64,000 bases of DNA from Novosphingobium sp. (GCF_019748365.1 NZ_JAIEPN010000093.1:1-64000), one strand, 5' to 3'; positions 52,031-61,333 are shown, counted from the first letter of the stretch. The notes: a model not told the origin generated them from the letters alone. Program-made: numbers and translations.

Positions 52031-52508
52031 CAGCGCGCGCCTCCCGGCGCTGCTCCTGCCGGTGCTGGCGGCTGCGGCCCTGCTGCAGCTGCTGCTGCCC
52101 TATGGCGAAGAGCTGCCGGCCGCCGGTGTACCCGCGCGCCAGAAGCACATCGCCGCGCCGCCCGAGGTGCCGCGGGTCATGGTCCCCGCAGCGCTCCAGG
52201 GGCGCGGGCTGTTCTCGCCCGCCGCCGCCCCCGCTGCCGGTGTCGCGGCGCCCAGCGATGTTCTTGGCGGCGCGGTCATCGCCGGCACTGTCATGCACGG
52301 ACGAAGGCTCTATGCGGTCGTCCAGGAGCGCGGCGGCAGGATCCGCCATGTCGCCCCCGGCGGCATGGTCGCCGGCTGGCGCATTGCCGGGCTGACCCCC
52401 AGCGGCGCCCGCCTGCAGCGCGGCCAGGAACAATTCAACGCAGCCTATGGCGCCATCCCCACCGGACCCGCCGCACCCGCCCCTGAAGACCCGGAAGACG
52501 GCCAATGA
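51981..52508 (+). CDS. GspC/GspN-like type II secretion protein
   Basis: A 175-residue inner-membrane-anchored protein. A helix at about 20-42 (LPALLLPVLAAAALLQLLLPY) is followed by an Ala/Pro linker and a small domain containing GRGLFSP, IAGTVMHGRRLYAVVQERGG and HVAPGGMVAGWRIAGLTPSGA, like the homology region of GspC that touches the secretin. It lacks a PDZ domain. The reading frame begins 50 bases inside gspM and ends 4 bases into gspD, and its place before gspD fits GspC. It could equally be named GspN. Confidence 0.7.
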   Translation: MFSLKHRFPFALPPSGSSARLPALLLPVLAAAALLQLLLPYGEELPAAGVPARQKHIAAPPEVPRVMVPAALQGRGLFSPAAAPAAGVAAPSDVLGGAVIAGTVMHGRRLYAVVQERGGRIRHVAPGGMVAGWRIAGLTPSGARLQRGQEQFNAAYGAIPTGPAAPAPEDPEDGQ

Positions 52509-54667
52509 TCTCTCGCCAAGTGCGTCTCAAGCCCAGCCTCCTCATTGCCCTCACCGGCACCACGGCGTTTGCCGCGGCTCCGCCCCAGCTCCCGATTCCG
52601 GCAACCCCGGAACTGGCGCAGATAGAGGATCCCGGCGCCGTCAGCAGCGCCGCAGCCCCCGCGCAGCCCCCTGCCCTGCCGCTGCCCCCGGCCTCGAACG
52701 ATCCCGACTACAAAGTGCGCTCGACGCTCGTTCCGGGCACCGAACCGCCGCCAGTCATCCCGAAGACCGCCGATGCGAAGACGAAGCCGGGCGACATTGC
52801 GGTCAACTTCCCCGATGCAGACGTTGCGGTCGTCGCCCAGGCGGTGCTGCGCGACATCCTCGGGCGTAACTACGTCATCGCGCGCGGTGTCAGCGGCCGC
52901 GTCAGCCTGGTCACGCCGGGTCCTGTGGCGAAGTCGTCGCTGCTCGAACTGTTCGAGCGGGCCCTGCGGCAGAGCAATCTGGCGCTGGTGCCGGTTGCCG
53001 GCGGCTTCGAGATCCAGAACGCCGCCGCAGCGCGCGGGCTCATCGGCGCCAACGCGACAGGCTTCGGCACTGAAGTGCTCTCGCTGCGTTTCATCAATGC
53101 CGATGAAGTGCGCAAGGTGGTCGATTCGATCCTGCCAGGTGTGGTCACCGCGACCGACCCGGCGACGGGCGCCATCACCATTGCCGGCACCACCGGCCAG
53201 CGCGCCAGTGCGCGCGATCTCTTGAAGCAGTTCGATGTCGATTGGCTGCGCAACACCAGTTTCGCGCTGTTCGTGCCCAATCGCACCGACGCGCGGCTGA
53301 TCGTACCGTCGATCGACAAGCTCATCAACGCTGCGGATTCGCCGACACGCGGATTGGTGCGGCTGATCACCATGGAAGACCTCAACGGCATTCTGGCGAT
53401 CAGCATGCAGCCGCAATACCTCACCGATGTGAAGCGCTGGATCGAGATCCTCGATCGCGAGGGCGAAAGCAACGAGCGCAGGCTTTTCGTCTATCAGGTG
53501 CAGAACGGCCGCACCCGCGATCTGGTGCGCACGATCAATGCCGCCTTCGGGACAGGCAACAACGAGGCCGGCGGCCAGAACGGCAATGGCAACGATGCCT
53601 TCGCCGATCCGCGCGATACGTCGCAAGGCGGAATGCCTCGCGGCGGCGGGGTCGGGCCGGTTCCGGGCGCAAACCTCCCCCGCCCCGCGTTCGGGCAGGC
53701 TCCGGGCAACGGCGCGGCAGCGCAGGACGGCTCTGCACAGGGCAACGGTAACGGCGCCGCCATGGGTCTGCGCATCACCGCCGATGAGGTCAACAGCGCG
53801 ATCATCGTGCTGGGCACCCAGCGCGAGTATGCCACGATTGAGGATGCCTTGCGCAAGCTCGATGTCGCCCCTCGGCAGGTGCTGATCGAAGCGGCCATCA
53901 CCGAGGTGAGCCTGAACGACGATCTGCGCTACGGGGTGCAGTGGAACTACCTCAGCGGATCGAGCCAGGTCGGCTATTCCGAAGGCACGACGGCGGTGCC
54001 GGTCCAGACTTATCCCGGCTTCTCCTATTTCTATGGCGGCAACAGCATCACCGCCACGCTCAACGCGCTGCAGGAACGCACCAACGTCAAGGTCGTCTCG
54101 GCGCCGAAGCTGCTCGTGCTCAACAACCAGAGCGCGGCGCTGCAGGTGGGCGATCAGGTGCCGATTTCGACCGGGTCGGCCACCAATCTGGTCGGCAACA
54201 CCAACGCCGTGATCAACACGATCGAATACAAGGACACCGGCGTGATCCTCAAGATCACCCCGCGCATCAACGCCAGCGGGCTGGTTCAGCTCGATGTGTC
54301 ACAGGAAGTCAGCCAGATCAGCACATCGGCGGCCGGAAGCTCGGCCACCCAGCGCCAGTCGCCGACGATCTCGACCCGCCGCATCGCCTCGACCGTCTCC
54401 GTGCGCGACGGCGAAGTGATCGCGCTGGGCGGCCTGTTCAGCGATACCAGAAGCTTCGGCAAGAACGGCATTCCGCTGCTCTCGCAGATCCCGGTTGTCG
54501 GGGGGCTGTTCGGAACCCAGCGCAACACCGACCGGCGCACCGAATTGATCGTTCTGCTCAAGCTCAAGGTCATCGAGAATGCCGACGATGCCAGGGCTGC
54601 GACGGATTCCCTGCGGAAGAAGATCCGCATGCTCGAACCGTTCAAGGGCTCCGGCACGATGCCATGA
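52505..54667 (+). CDS. gspD: Type II secretion outer-membrane secretin GspD
   Basis: A 720-residue secretin that forms the outer-membrane gate. A signal peptide and a Pro-rich region (to about 85) precede the N0/N1 domains (IAVNFPDADVAVVAQAVLRDILG, the GRVSLVTPG strand) and N2/N3 with a Gly/Asn/Gln-rich linker at about 345-415. The secretin core shows VLIEAAITEVSLNDDLRYGVQW, VVSAPKLLVLNNQSAALQVGD, VPISTGS and VSVRDGEVIALGGLF. The C-terminal tail ends LRKKIRMLEPFKGSGTMP. The start ATG overlaps the preceding stop. No pilotin gene is nearby. Confidence 0.95.
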   Translation: MISRQVRLKPSLLIALTGTTAFAAAPPQLPIPATPELAQIEDPGAVSSAAAPAQPPALPLPPASNDPDYKVRSTLVPGTEPPPVIPKTADAKTKPGDIAVNFPDADVAVVAQAVLRDILGRNYVIARGVSGRVSLVTPGPVAKSSLLELFERALRQSNLALVPVAGGFEIQNAAAARGLIGANATGFGTEVLSLRFINADEVRKVVDSILPGVVTATDPATGAITIAGTTGQRASARDLLKQFDVDWLRNTSFALFVPNRTDARLIVPSIDKLINAADSPTRGLVRLITMEDLNGILAISMQPQYLTDVKRWIEILDREGESNERRLFVYQVQNGRTRDLVRTINAAFGTGNNEAGGQNGNGNDAFADPRDTSQGGMPRGGGVGPVPGANLPRPAFGQAPGNGAAAQDGSAQGNGNGAAMGLRITADEVNSAIIVLGTQREYATIEDALRKLDVAPRQVLIEAAITEVSLNDDLRYGVQWNYLSGSSQVGYSEGTTAVPVQTYPGFSYFYGGNSITATLNALQERTNVKVVSAPKLLVLNNQSAALQVGDQVPISTGSATNLVGNTNAVINTIEYKDTGVILKITPRINASGLVQLDVSQEVSQISTSAAGSSATQRQSPTISTRRIASTVSVRDGEVIALGGLFSDTRSFGKNGIPLLSQIPVVGGLFGTQRNTDRRTELIVLLKLKVIENADDARAATDSLRKKIRMLEPFKGSGTMP

Positions 54668-55518
54668 AGGCCCTGCCACCAGACGCTGACGAGCGCGGCT
54701 TTGCGCTGATTGCCGCGGTGGCTAGCCTTGCCGTGTTCGCCGCGATCGCGCTCGTCGTGATCAGCGCGACCCGCATCGATCTGGCCAAGGCGCAAGGCGA
54801 GCTGGCGAGTGCGCAGACGCGGCTTGCAGCGGAGGGCGGTCTCGCCATCGCCCTGCACGGGCTGATGAACCGTGATGCGGCCACCCTGGCGCTGCTCGAT
54901 GGCCGCACGCAGGAGCTCGATTTCGCTGGTTCGCACCTCACCATCACCTTGATCGACGAGCGCGGCAAAGTGAACATCAACGCGATCGAGGCGCCGGTGA
55001 TCGAGCGCATGCTGAGCGAGGCCGGTCTCGAGGGTCAGGCGATGGCGATTGCCCGCGATTCGCTGCTGGATTGGCAGGATTCCGACGATGAGGCCCTCCC
55101 GAACGGCGCCGAGGCCCCGTACTATGCAAGGCAGGGGATCACCCCGCGCAACGGCGGCGTGCAGAGCATCGATGAACTGGGCACGATCCGGGGCTTCACG
55201 CCAGCAGTCGTTGCTCGCCTGCGCCCCTTCGTCACGGTGGAGCGCAGCGCCGTGCCGTTTTCTTCACGCTATGCCGGCCCGCAAGCGCTGGCGGCAATCG
55301 GCGACGGCCGCGGCGCCATCGCGGGGATCGAGCGCCAGCGCGAACTGAGCGGGCAGCGCACCGCGATCGGCTTTACGGACCCGGCTTCCTGGACCGGCCG
55401 CCCGATCACTGTCCACGTCGAGGCGGCGGCGCCCGGTCGGGGGCGGTACCGGCTTGAAGCGATCGTCGAACTGACCGGAAAGCCCGCCCATCCCTATGTC
55501 GTGCGGCGGATCAGCTAG
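54664..55518 (+). CDS. gspK: Minor pseudopilin GspK
   Basis: A 284-residue prepilin. The leader is MKALPPDADERG|FALIA; residue +5 is Ala instead of Glu, as usual for GspK. A hydrophobic helix and a large alpha-helical domain follow, with the GspK features VNINAIEAPVIERML, LLDWQDSDDEALPNGAE and QSIDELGTIRGFTPAVVARL. It caps the GspI-J-K tip. Last gene of the operon; it converges on the SleB-type gene with a 45-base gap. Confidence 0.92.
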   Translation: MKALPPDADERGFALIAAVASLAVFAAIALVVISATRIDLAKAQGELASAQTRLAAEGGLAIALHGLMNRDAATLALLDGRTQELDFAGSHLTITLIDERGKVNINAIEAPVIERMLSEAGLEGQAMAIARDSLLDWQDSDDEALPNGAEAPYYARQGITPRNGGVQSIDELGTIRGFTPAVVARLRPFVTVERSAVPFSSRYAGPQALAAIGDGRGAIAGIERQRELSGQRTAIGFTDPASWTGRPITVHVEAAAPGRGRYRLEAIVELTGKPAHPYVVRRIS

Positions 55519-55563
55519 CGCATCTTCCGCCATTCGCCGGGCGGCCAGCGGTCCGATGAGAGA

Positions 55564-56466
55564 CTAGTTCTGTCCGCCGGGAATGAGGCCGGCAGTCCCC
55601 GCGGCCGCCATAGGAACGCCCCACGGCGCGAACATCTGCTGTGTCGCGCCGGGTGCCGCACGCACGGGCGCCCGCGGCGCCGAGCGCCCTTTCACGCGCG
55701 AAGCCGCCAATGCGGCCAGGGCGGGCGCCTCGCCAGACAGCGACGCGGGAGAGGACCCGGCCGCATCTCCGGGCATGCGGTAGAAGATATGGGCGCCGAT
55801 CTGCGCCACGCGGGTACCGGTGTCGGCCCAATAGGGATTGACGTAACTCGCGTGATAATGGGTCGCCCCGTTCACGCGATCCGGCGCCTGCCCGGTCAGT
55901 ACCGACAATGCCGCCATCCGGGCGGTGAGCAGCGTGGTATCGCGCAAGCGGCGGCGGATCGAACCATCGCAGGTGAACGTGAACTGGCAGCCCGTCGTCC
56001 GCTGGGACCCTTCGAACACCACCCCGCAGACCGAGCTCGGAAAGCGGGCCACGCGGGTGCGGTTGAGAATGACCTGCGCCACCGCCTGCTGGCCGGCAAT
56101 CGGCTCCTGACCTGCCTCATAAGCGATGGCCATGGTCAGGCAATCGAGCGCGCGGCCTTCCGTAGTCGAAGCGGCAGAAAGGCTGTCGACATCAGGCGAG
56201 CTCCCCACAACCGGAGGATAGGCGGCGAGTGGATTGTAGGCGGGTGTGGCCTCGGGCTGCGGAGCGCTGCGCACGAACAGTGGTGTGCTCGCCGGCCCGA
56301 TCCGCGCCGGGGTGGCAGCGCCGAGTACTGCAAGCCCCCCCTGCTGCCCTGGCAGGTCTTCGGCGAGCGCGGCTTGCGGCAGAGCAGCCACCACGAGGAG
56401 CGCCATCGTGGCCCACCCACGTACCGCGCCAGCATAAGGAACAATCGAGGGAATCTCACAAACCAT
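55564..56466 (-). CDS. SleB/Hydrolase_2-family cell-wall hydrolase
   Basis: A 300-residue exported protein. The signal peptide is in the first 35 residues (MALLVVAALPQAALA). After a low-complexity Pro/Ala segment, the SleB-like catalytic domain (about 100-235) begins LDCLTMAIAYEAGQEPIAGQQAVAQVILNR; Glu in AYEAG is the catalytic acid of this transglycosylase family, and GATHYHASYVNPYWA is the second conserved block. It cleaves peptidoglycan, perhaps making space for the neighbouring trans-envelope secretion system. The C-terminus is Ala/Pro-rich. The first in-frame ATG has a poor ribosome-binding site; a second ATG before MALLVV is possible. Confidence 0.88.
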   Translation of the reverse strand: MVCEIPSIVPYAGAVRGWATMALLVVAALPQAALAEDLPGQQGGLAVLGAATPARIGPASTPLFVRSAPQPEATPAYNPLAAYPPVVGSSPDVDSLSAASTTEGRALDCLTMAIAYEAGQEPIAGQQAVAQVILNRTRVARFPSSVCGVVFEGSQRTTGCQFTFTCDGSIRRRLRDTTLLTARMAALSVLTGQAPDRVNGATHYHASYVNPYWADTGTRVAQIGAHIFYRMPGDAAGSSPASLSGEAPALAALAASRVKGRSAPRAPVRAAPGATQQMFAPWGVPMAAAGTAGLIPGGQN

Positions 56467-56565
56467 TATTAGCCGCCCTGAACGGATTTTGTTTCATTTG
56501 ATTGACACATTTTGCCGTGAAGGGAAGGTCGGTCCGTCTCTGGCAGGAATCGTTGCAGCTTCATC

Positions 56566-57165
56566 ATGACGCAAGCACCATCACCGCTCATCAAGACCGT
56601 GTTTCTCGCCGCCATATTTGGCTGTGGCCCGGCTCTGTCGCCGGTAGTGGCTGCACCCGGACAGGCGGCCGCCGCAGAGCGTGCCTGGAAGCCGACGCAC
56701 TTGCCCGAACGGCAGCTGACCTGTTCAATCCGGCACATCACCAACTTCGATCCGGGCAAGCTCCAGACTGCCGCCGAACTCCAGTACGATGCCGTTCATC
56801 CGCTGACGCTGGTACTCCCCGGCATCCCGGTGCGAACGACGCCGCCGCCCGAGCCGCAGGACGACCCGGAACCCGTCGATCCGCGCACCCGGATCACCGT
56901 GGATCCCGGCAACATTGCTCCCACAAGGAACGGCACTTTCGACCGGGTGATCGACTACTGGCCAGAGCGAACCGAACTCTCGGCGGTCATTTCCGGAGAC
57001 CTGCTCAACGTCATCGTGATCAACAACTATGATCCGGCAACCCAGACCGCGAACTTCTTCATGACGCGAGCAACCGAACTCACCCACTTTCAGCCAAATC
57101 ATATCTATCAGGGGGCATGCCAAGTCCGGTTCGGTGCCTCTGCAGACGGCAAATCGAAGGCCTAG
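56566..57165 (+). CDS. Exported hypothetical protein
   Basis: A 199-residue exported protein with a signal peptide (KTVFLAAIFGCGPALSPVVAA). The mature part starts ERQLTCSIRHITNFDPGKLQ, has a Pro/Asp/Glu-rich linker (PPPEPQDDPEPVDPRTR) and ends with FMTRATELTHFQPNHIYQGAC. Two Cys (TCS and GAC) might form a disulphide. No family is recognised. It faces away from the SleB gene, and the divergent region is 99 bases. Confidence 0.65.
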   Translation: MTQAPSPLIKTVFLAAIFGCGPALSPVVAAPGQAAAAERAWKPTHLPERQLTCSIRHITNFDPGKLQTAAELQYDAVHPLTLVLPGIPVRTTPPPEPQDDPEPVDPRTRITVDPGNIAPTRNGTFDRVIDYWPERTELSAVISGDLLNVIVINNYDPATQTANFFMTRATELTHFQPNHIYQGACQVRFGASADGKSKA

Positions 57166-57337
57166 CCGGTTGCCCCCATGCTCGCGGCGCGCCGATCCTT
57201 CGTGCCCTTGTCCGGGATCATCGCCCGCATCCTCTTGAGGGCCAAGCGGCAGATAACGTCATTCTGCCATTTTGCGGCAGTCGAAACACGCGGTGTTCAA
57301 GGCGCTTGCCGCGAGCCATGTTATGGGTCTTGAACTG

Positions 57338-58417
57338 ATGGCTATGCGAAGACCTCGCCTCATGAGCATGGCCGCACTGGCCTGTGCCGGGTTGGCCCTG
57401 GGGATCATGTCCCAGACCGGCAGCGCCGCACCCGCTGCCGATTGTTTCTCTGCCACCGACAATACCCGGTTGCGGTTTGAAGCCTACCAACAGGCCCCAC
57501 CGCCGCGGGACGGCGCGCCATATCCTCATTATCCGTTGTCTGACGCGGTTTCGGGGCAGTTGGGCCGCCTGGCCTCGGCCCCGAAGGGCATTCGGACGTG
57601 GTATTACCACTGGGCCAATCGCGCGGCGACACCGCTGATTGGCGCCGGCGGGCGGCAGATCATCCGGAAATTGAACCTCGAACCGTCGATGACGGGCAAT
57701 CGTCGCCACCGCTCGGCGTTCAGCTCGATCGACCGGGCCAACGCCTGCACGCTGGCGCAGGCTTCAAGTCTGCTGGGACAGGATAAGCGCGCACGGCGCT
57801 ATGCCCGGGAAGCAGGGATCGTGCTCATCAGCGAGAAGGCGTTGCCCGACACGGCTTCGCCATCACCGGCCGATACCTGCGTGCTGGCATCGGGCAAACT
57901 GCCTCCCCGCGCCAGCGGGATCATGCTGGACTACGAAGTGCAGGATGGGCGCGACCCGCAGATGACCGAAAGGTTTCTGACGTCTTACGCAAAGCTGGTC
58001 CACGCGGCAGGCAAACAGGTCATCCTGCTGGTCAATCCGCTCGATTCTCCTGGCCAACAGCGCTTCACCGGCGTCACCGCCGAGAACGCGCATCGGATCG
58101 TCGCGCTGTTTGACCGGACGACGCTGGTGCTGTGGAGCCGCAATGCCCAAAAGTCGCTGCCCGCCAGTTACGCTGCCCAGATGGCGATCGTGAAAGCCGG
58201 CGGACCGGTGGACCCCGGTCGGCTGCTTATCGATTTCGAACTGGCGGGAACAACGCTCGAGGATGCGCGCTTCGTGCATCAAATGATCATTCGCGACAGG
58301 CTGGCCGGAGTCCTGTTCTGGCGCAATTATGCCAGCCAGGGCGGCTCTTGCTCCGCGCCGGTCAACCAGCGGATCGCGGCAATCGCCTTTGGCGACGTTG
58401 CCGGTGACGGGAACTGA
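57338..58417 (+). CDS. Exported hypothetical protein, possible TIM-barrel hydrolase
   Basis: About 359 residues. The start at MAMRRPRLMSMAALACAG is chosen because it makes a proper signal peptide (ending QTGSAAP); no start has a good ribosome-binding site. The body has alternating strand-like segments with acidic ends: GIMLDYEVQDGRDP, KQVILLVNPLD, TLVLWSRNAQ, LLIDFELAGTT and VLFWRNYASQGG, which look like a TIM barrel with carboxylates at strand ends, as in glycosidases. I cannot place the family. Four Cys remain (DCF, NACT, DTCV, GSCS). It is convergent with the GSCFA gene. Confidence 0.65.
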   Translation: MAMRRPRLMSMAALACAGLALGIMSQTGSAAPAADCFSATDNTRLRFEAYQQAPPPRDGAPYPHYPLSDAVSGQLGRLASAPKGIRTWYYHWANRAATPLIGAGGRQIIRKLNLEPSMTGNRRHRSAFSSIDRANACTLAQASSLLGQDKRARRYAREAGIVLISEKALPDTASPSPADTCVLASGKLPPRASGIMLDYEVQDGRDPQMTERFLTSYAKLVHAAGKQVILLVNPLDSPGQQRFTGVTAENAHRIVALFDRTTLVLWSRNAQKSLPASYAAQMAIVKAGGPVDPGRLLIDFELAGTTLEDARFVHQMIIRDRLAGVLFWRNYASQGGSCSAPVNQRIAAIAFGDVAGDGN

Positions 58418-58429
58418 CCAAATTCAGCG

Positions 58430-60022
58430 TCAGGCTGACGCGATGAGCGACAGGATCTGTTCGCGCCGACGCCGGAAGTACGGCTGAACCGGCTCCAGGC
58501 CCCGCACCAGATCCTGCGCCGCTGCCACACGGCCGGTGCGGGCAAAATGATCCGCGCATTCGATGATGACCGGCGGCTGATCGTCTCCGCGCTGCAAAGC
58601 CTGTTCGTAATAGCCCTCAGCCGTGACCGGATCGGTTTCGGCCAGCGCACGCGCCAGCAGCAGATAGGGCTGCGGCGTGCTGCGATCTGCGGCAATCCAG
58701 TCGTTTGCGGCAGCCTTCGCGGCGTCGATCTGCGAAAGCGCGAGGAACGCACGGAGCTTGGTGCCGTAGAAATGCGACCGCGCGGTTGCCCGGGGAGGCA
58801 CATCGCCCAGCAGGGCCAGCGCGGCTGAAGCATCGCCGCGCGCAAGGCAGATCCTTGCTGCCAGCACCGGTTCCAGCAAGCCACCTTCCATCACATGCAC
58901 GGCGTCGTCCAGCCGTCCGGCCAGCAAGGCTGCATCGGCATAAGCATTGGCGAGTTCCGGATCGTCGAGCAGATCCAGCCGCCCTTCCATCAACCCCAGG
59001 ATCCCGGTGCGGTTGCCGCGCAGCTCGCGCAAGGCGTCGCGGATGCTTTCGCGATCAAGTCCTGCTGTGCCGGCCCCGACATAGGCGGCAACCATCCGGC
59101 CGACGTTGGTTTCGACCGCGCGCGGCGTCACATGGACGTTGTCCTCGGTCCAGACATGATCGCGCTCCGACAGCGTGATGCTCTCATAGCTGGGGAAGTA
59201 GTCGACGAAATCGAACTCGGCCGCGGCCTGCTCGGCAGCAACCCGCAACACCGACTTGGAATAGCTGTTGGCCACCATCACATCGACCGGCCGATAGGTC
59301 GCCGACAGCGGCACGGGGGATACCGTCAGCACGACCTTGATGCCCGGGGTCCCGTGCTCCCGGATCAGCAGCAGCGCCCGGCGCAAGTAGTCGTAGGATT
59401 CCTCCGGCGAGAGCACGTGCAGATCGAACCGGCCCGGGTTGTCGCGCAGAATCGAGCGGCGCGGAGCAACATTGAGGTAGTGACCATGCTGGTTGTCGAA
59501 CCAAACCTCAGCCAGACCCAGCGTGATGATCACCGCTCGGCAATGGGTGATCGAGCGATAGGCCGAAGCAATGGCCCGCCGCCGCGTGCGCAGCACTTCC
59601 AGCGTGGTGGGGCGGATACTGGCATGAAGATGCATGTCGACCCAGTTTTCCCGAACCGGCTCGAAACAGCGCATCGGATCGAAACTGTCGTCAAACGCCC
59701 AGGACAATTCGTTCCAGATCGAGGGCGTGCCGTAGTTGTTGAGCACATCGAGCCCGACCGCACCGAAGTCTTCATCGCTTTCAAACAGATGTCTCGTCGG
59801 CAGGGCAAATCCCCGAAACGCCAATTCGCGTTCGACATGGCGGGCAAAGCACGACCCGATCGTGAAGATGGTCTCGCCGGGCGCGAACTGAAAGGTCGGC
59901 TTGAACTGCGGTTTCGCGATCGGCGACAGCCGCCCCGGCTCCCCTCGCCGAGGCCAGCGCCCAACCGTGTTGTCCTTGATGTTCGAAAGCGCCTCTTCGG
60001 TGCTGACCTTGATCAGTGGCAT
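58430..60022 (-). CDS. GSCFA-domain protein with helical-repeat C-terminus
   Basis: A 530-residue cytoplasmic protein. The N-terminal GSCFA domain (about 45-330) carries the defining TIFTIGSCFARHVERELAFRG, then ITLGLAEVWFD, LTVSPVPLSATY and FPSYESIT, an SGNH-hydrolase-like fold with Ser in the GSCFA motif. The C-terminal 200 residues are Ala-rich and repeat in helix pairs of TPR type (ALLAGRLDDAVHVMEGG, AARICLARGDASAALALLGD, LLLARALAETDP). Such proteins often accompany polysaccharide genes. The start is the ATG at 60022 (the codon before it is TTG); GAGG precedes it closely. It lies in the same direction as the capsule export genes. Possible glycan acyl hydrolase or transferase; unproven. Confidence 0.8.
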   Translation of the reverse strand: MPLIKVSTEEALSNIKDNTVGRWPRRGEPGRLSPIAKPQFKPTFQFAPGETIFTIGSCFARHVERELAFRGFALPTRHLFESDEDFGAVGLDVLNNYGTPSIWNELSWAFDDSFDPMRCFEPVRENWVDMHLHASIRPTTLEVLRTRRRAIASAYRSITHCRAVIITLGLAEVWFDNQHGHYLNVAPRRSILRDNPGRFDLHVLSPEESYDYLRRALLLIREHGTPGIKVVLTVSPVPLSATYRPVDVMVANSYSKSVLRVAAEQAAAEFDFVDYFPSYESITLSERDHVWTEDNVHVTPRAVETNVGRMVAAYVGAGTAGLDRESIRDALRELRGNRTGILGLMEGRLDLLDDPELANAYADAALLAGRLDDAVHVMEGGLLEPVLAARICLARGDASAALALLGDVPPRATARSHFYGTKLRAFLALSQIDAAKAAANDWIAADRSTPQPYLLLARALAETDPVTAEGYYEQALQRGDDQPPVIIECADHFARTGRVAAAQDLVRGLEPVQPYFRRRREQILSLIASA

Positions 60023-60093
60023 CAACCTCGTCCCCTGGTCAGGTCCGTGCGGCCCGGATCGGCCGCGTCAGATGCCGCAGCATACATCCCGGA

Positions 60094-61122
60094 TCAATCA
60101 TCGCCATCCCAGCAAACGCGTTCGATCGCGGCCAGGGCGTCTTTCAGGCGCGGCAAGGGCGATGCCACCTGATCGGGAAACTCGTTCTTGACGAACCGCA
60201 GATAATCCTGCGCGCTTTCGCTGCCATAGAGCTGCTTGATCAGCCGCACCTTGGAGATCGCCATCATGTACCGGCGCGCAGGATCGCATGAACGTTGCAT
60301 CGCCCGACTGGCCAGACGTTCCTGCTCACGCGCGGGCAGGCCTTGTTCAAGCTGGTCGATCGCGGATTCCGGAATGGGCTTGGTGCACAGAAACAGCGCG
60401 GTCGAGCAAACCTCACCGATGAATGTGAAGTATTCCGAAAAGAATTCCTGATCGGTCTTGATGAACGGCAACCGTTCATAAAAATAATCCTGCTGCACCA
60501 CGATCGAGACACCGGGGATCAGCCGCGGAAAGTAATTTCGCATAACGAAGCGGCTGATTTCCGGCAGCTTCAGAACATCGAGGAACAGAATTTCAATCGG
60601 ATCCTCGATGCCTTGTCCCGTCTCCAGAATGTCGCCCAGTCGAAGATCGACCAGATCCGCGACCGGCTCGATCATGGCTTCGACAGCGTCGGCAAACGAT
60701 TCACCCGGCTCTGCCATGCCTTCGACGTTGTTGCGCTTGAAGAACGCCGGCATGCCCGGATTGATGATGGCGCGCTCGAACGAGATGATCGGCTTCGTCC
60801 AGCGCTTGGTCGCCGTCTTGAACGACCGGTTCTGCCGAAGGCCCTCGCCGAAGCACACTGTCGAGGCGCCAAGGAATATGCCCGCATCGATGATCAAGCC
60901 GCTCCCCGTGTAACGCTCCCGCGCCAGCGTAAACAACACACGCTTCTCAAGCATCGACATCATCGAGGGAACCTTGACCGCCGACTGGCTGATGCTCCCG
61001 AGCAAACGCGAAAACGCGGGGTTGAACCGCACCATGCGCATCGGTTCGGCGTCAGGCTGCGGCTCCGCCGTGGCCAGCCCCGTCGCAGGCAGCACCGTCG
61101 CCGCTGGACCATGCTTGACCAT
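60094..61122 (-). CDS. Class I SAM methyltransferase-like protein
   Basis: A 342-residue protein. A Rossmann-type SAM site is visible: LIIDAGIFLGASTVCFGEGL is motif I and the PIEILFLDVLKLPEISRFVM segment is the later acidic/aromatic strand. The C-terminal third is helical. It resembles methyltransferases found in polysaccharide and natural-product clusters. The start chosen is the ATG at 61122 (MVKHGPAATV), with AAGGAA about 7 bases upstream; an ATG 30 bases earlier lacks a ribosome-binding site. It lies between the GSCFA and capsule export genes on the same strand. The target is unknown, and a catalytically divergent member is possible. Confidence 0.6.
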   Translation of the reverse strand: MVKHGPAATVLPATGLATAEPQPDAEPMRMVRFNPAFSRLLGSISQSAVKVPSMMSMLEKRVLFTLARERYTGSGLIIDAGIFLGASTVCFGEGLRQNRSFKTATKRWTKPIISFERAIINPGMPAFFKRNNVEGMAEPGESFADAVEAMIEPVADLVDLRLGDILETGQGIEDPIEILFLDVLKLPEISRFVMRNYFPRLIPGVSIVVQQDYFYERLPFIKTDQEFFSEYFTFIGEVCSTALFLCTKPIPESAIDQLEQGLPAREQERLASRAMQRSCDPARRYMMAISKVRLIKQLYGSESAQDYLRFVKNEFPDQVASPLPRLKDALAAIERVCWDGDD

Positions 61123-61286
61123 CACCAAGTTCCTTTTCACAATATCATGCATTGCCGCGTGCTATACCCATTGTGCCGCATGTGCCGAGAAATTTTGACG
61201 TTGCCGCCGAGAGCATGACGGGGAAATCGGCGTCGGACGCCCCGCAGCGCTTCATGCGACCAATACATTCATCGATCGACCCGGTT

Positions 61287-61320
61287 GGCAGTGCCCCGTG
61301 TTTATAGAGCGGGCACTGCC
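61287..61320. terminator. Hairpin after the polysaccharide export lipoprotein gene
   Basis: A perfect 10-bp stem (61287-61296 with 61311-61320) and a 14-base loop, 14 bases downstream of the minus-strand lipoprotein gene. There is no T run. It may end the capsule export transcript and separate it from the methyltransferase and GSCFA genes. Confidence 0.45.
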
Positions 61321-61333
61321 GACCAGACATTGA

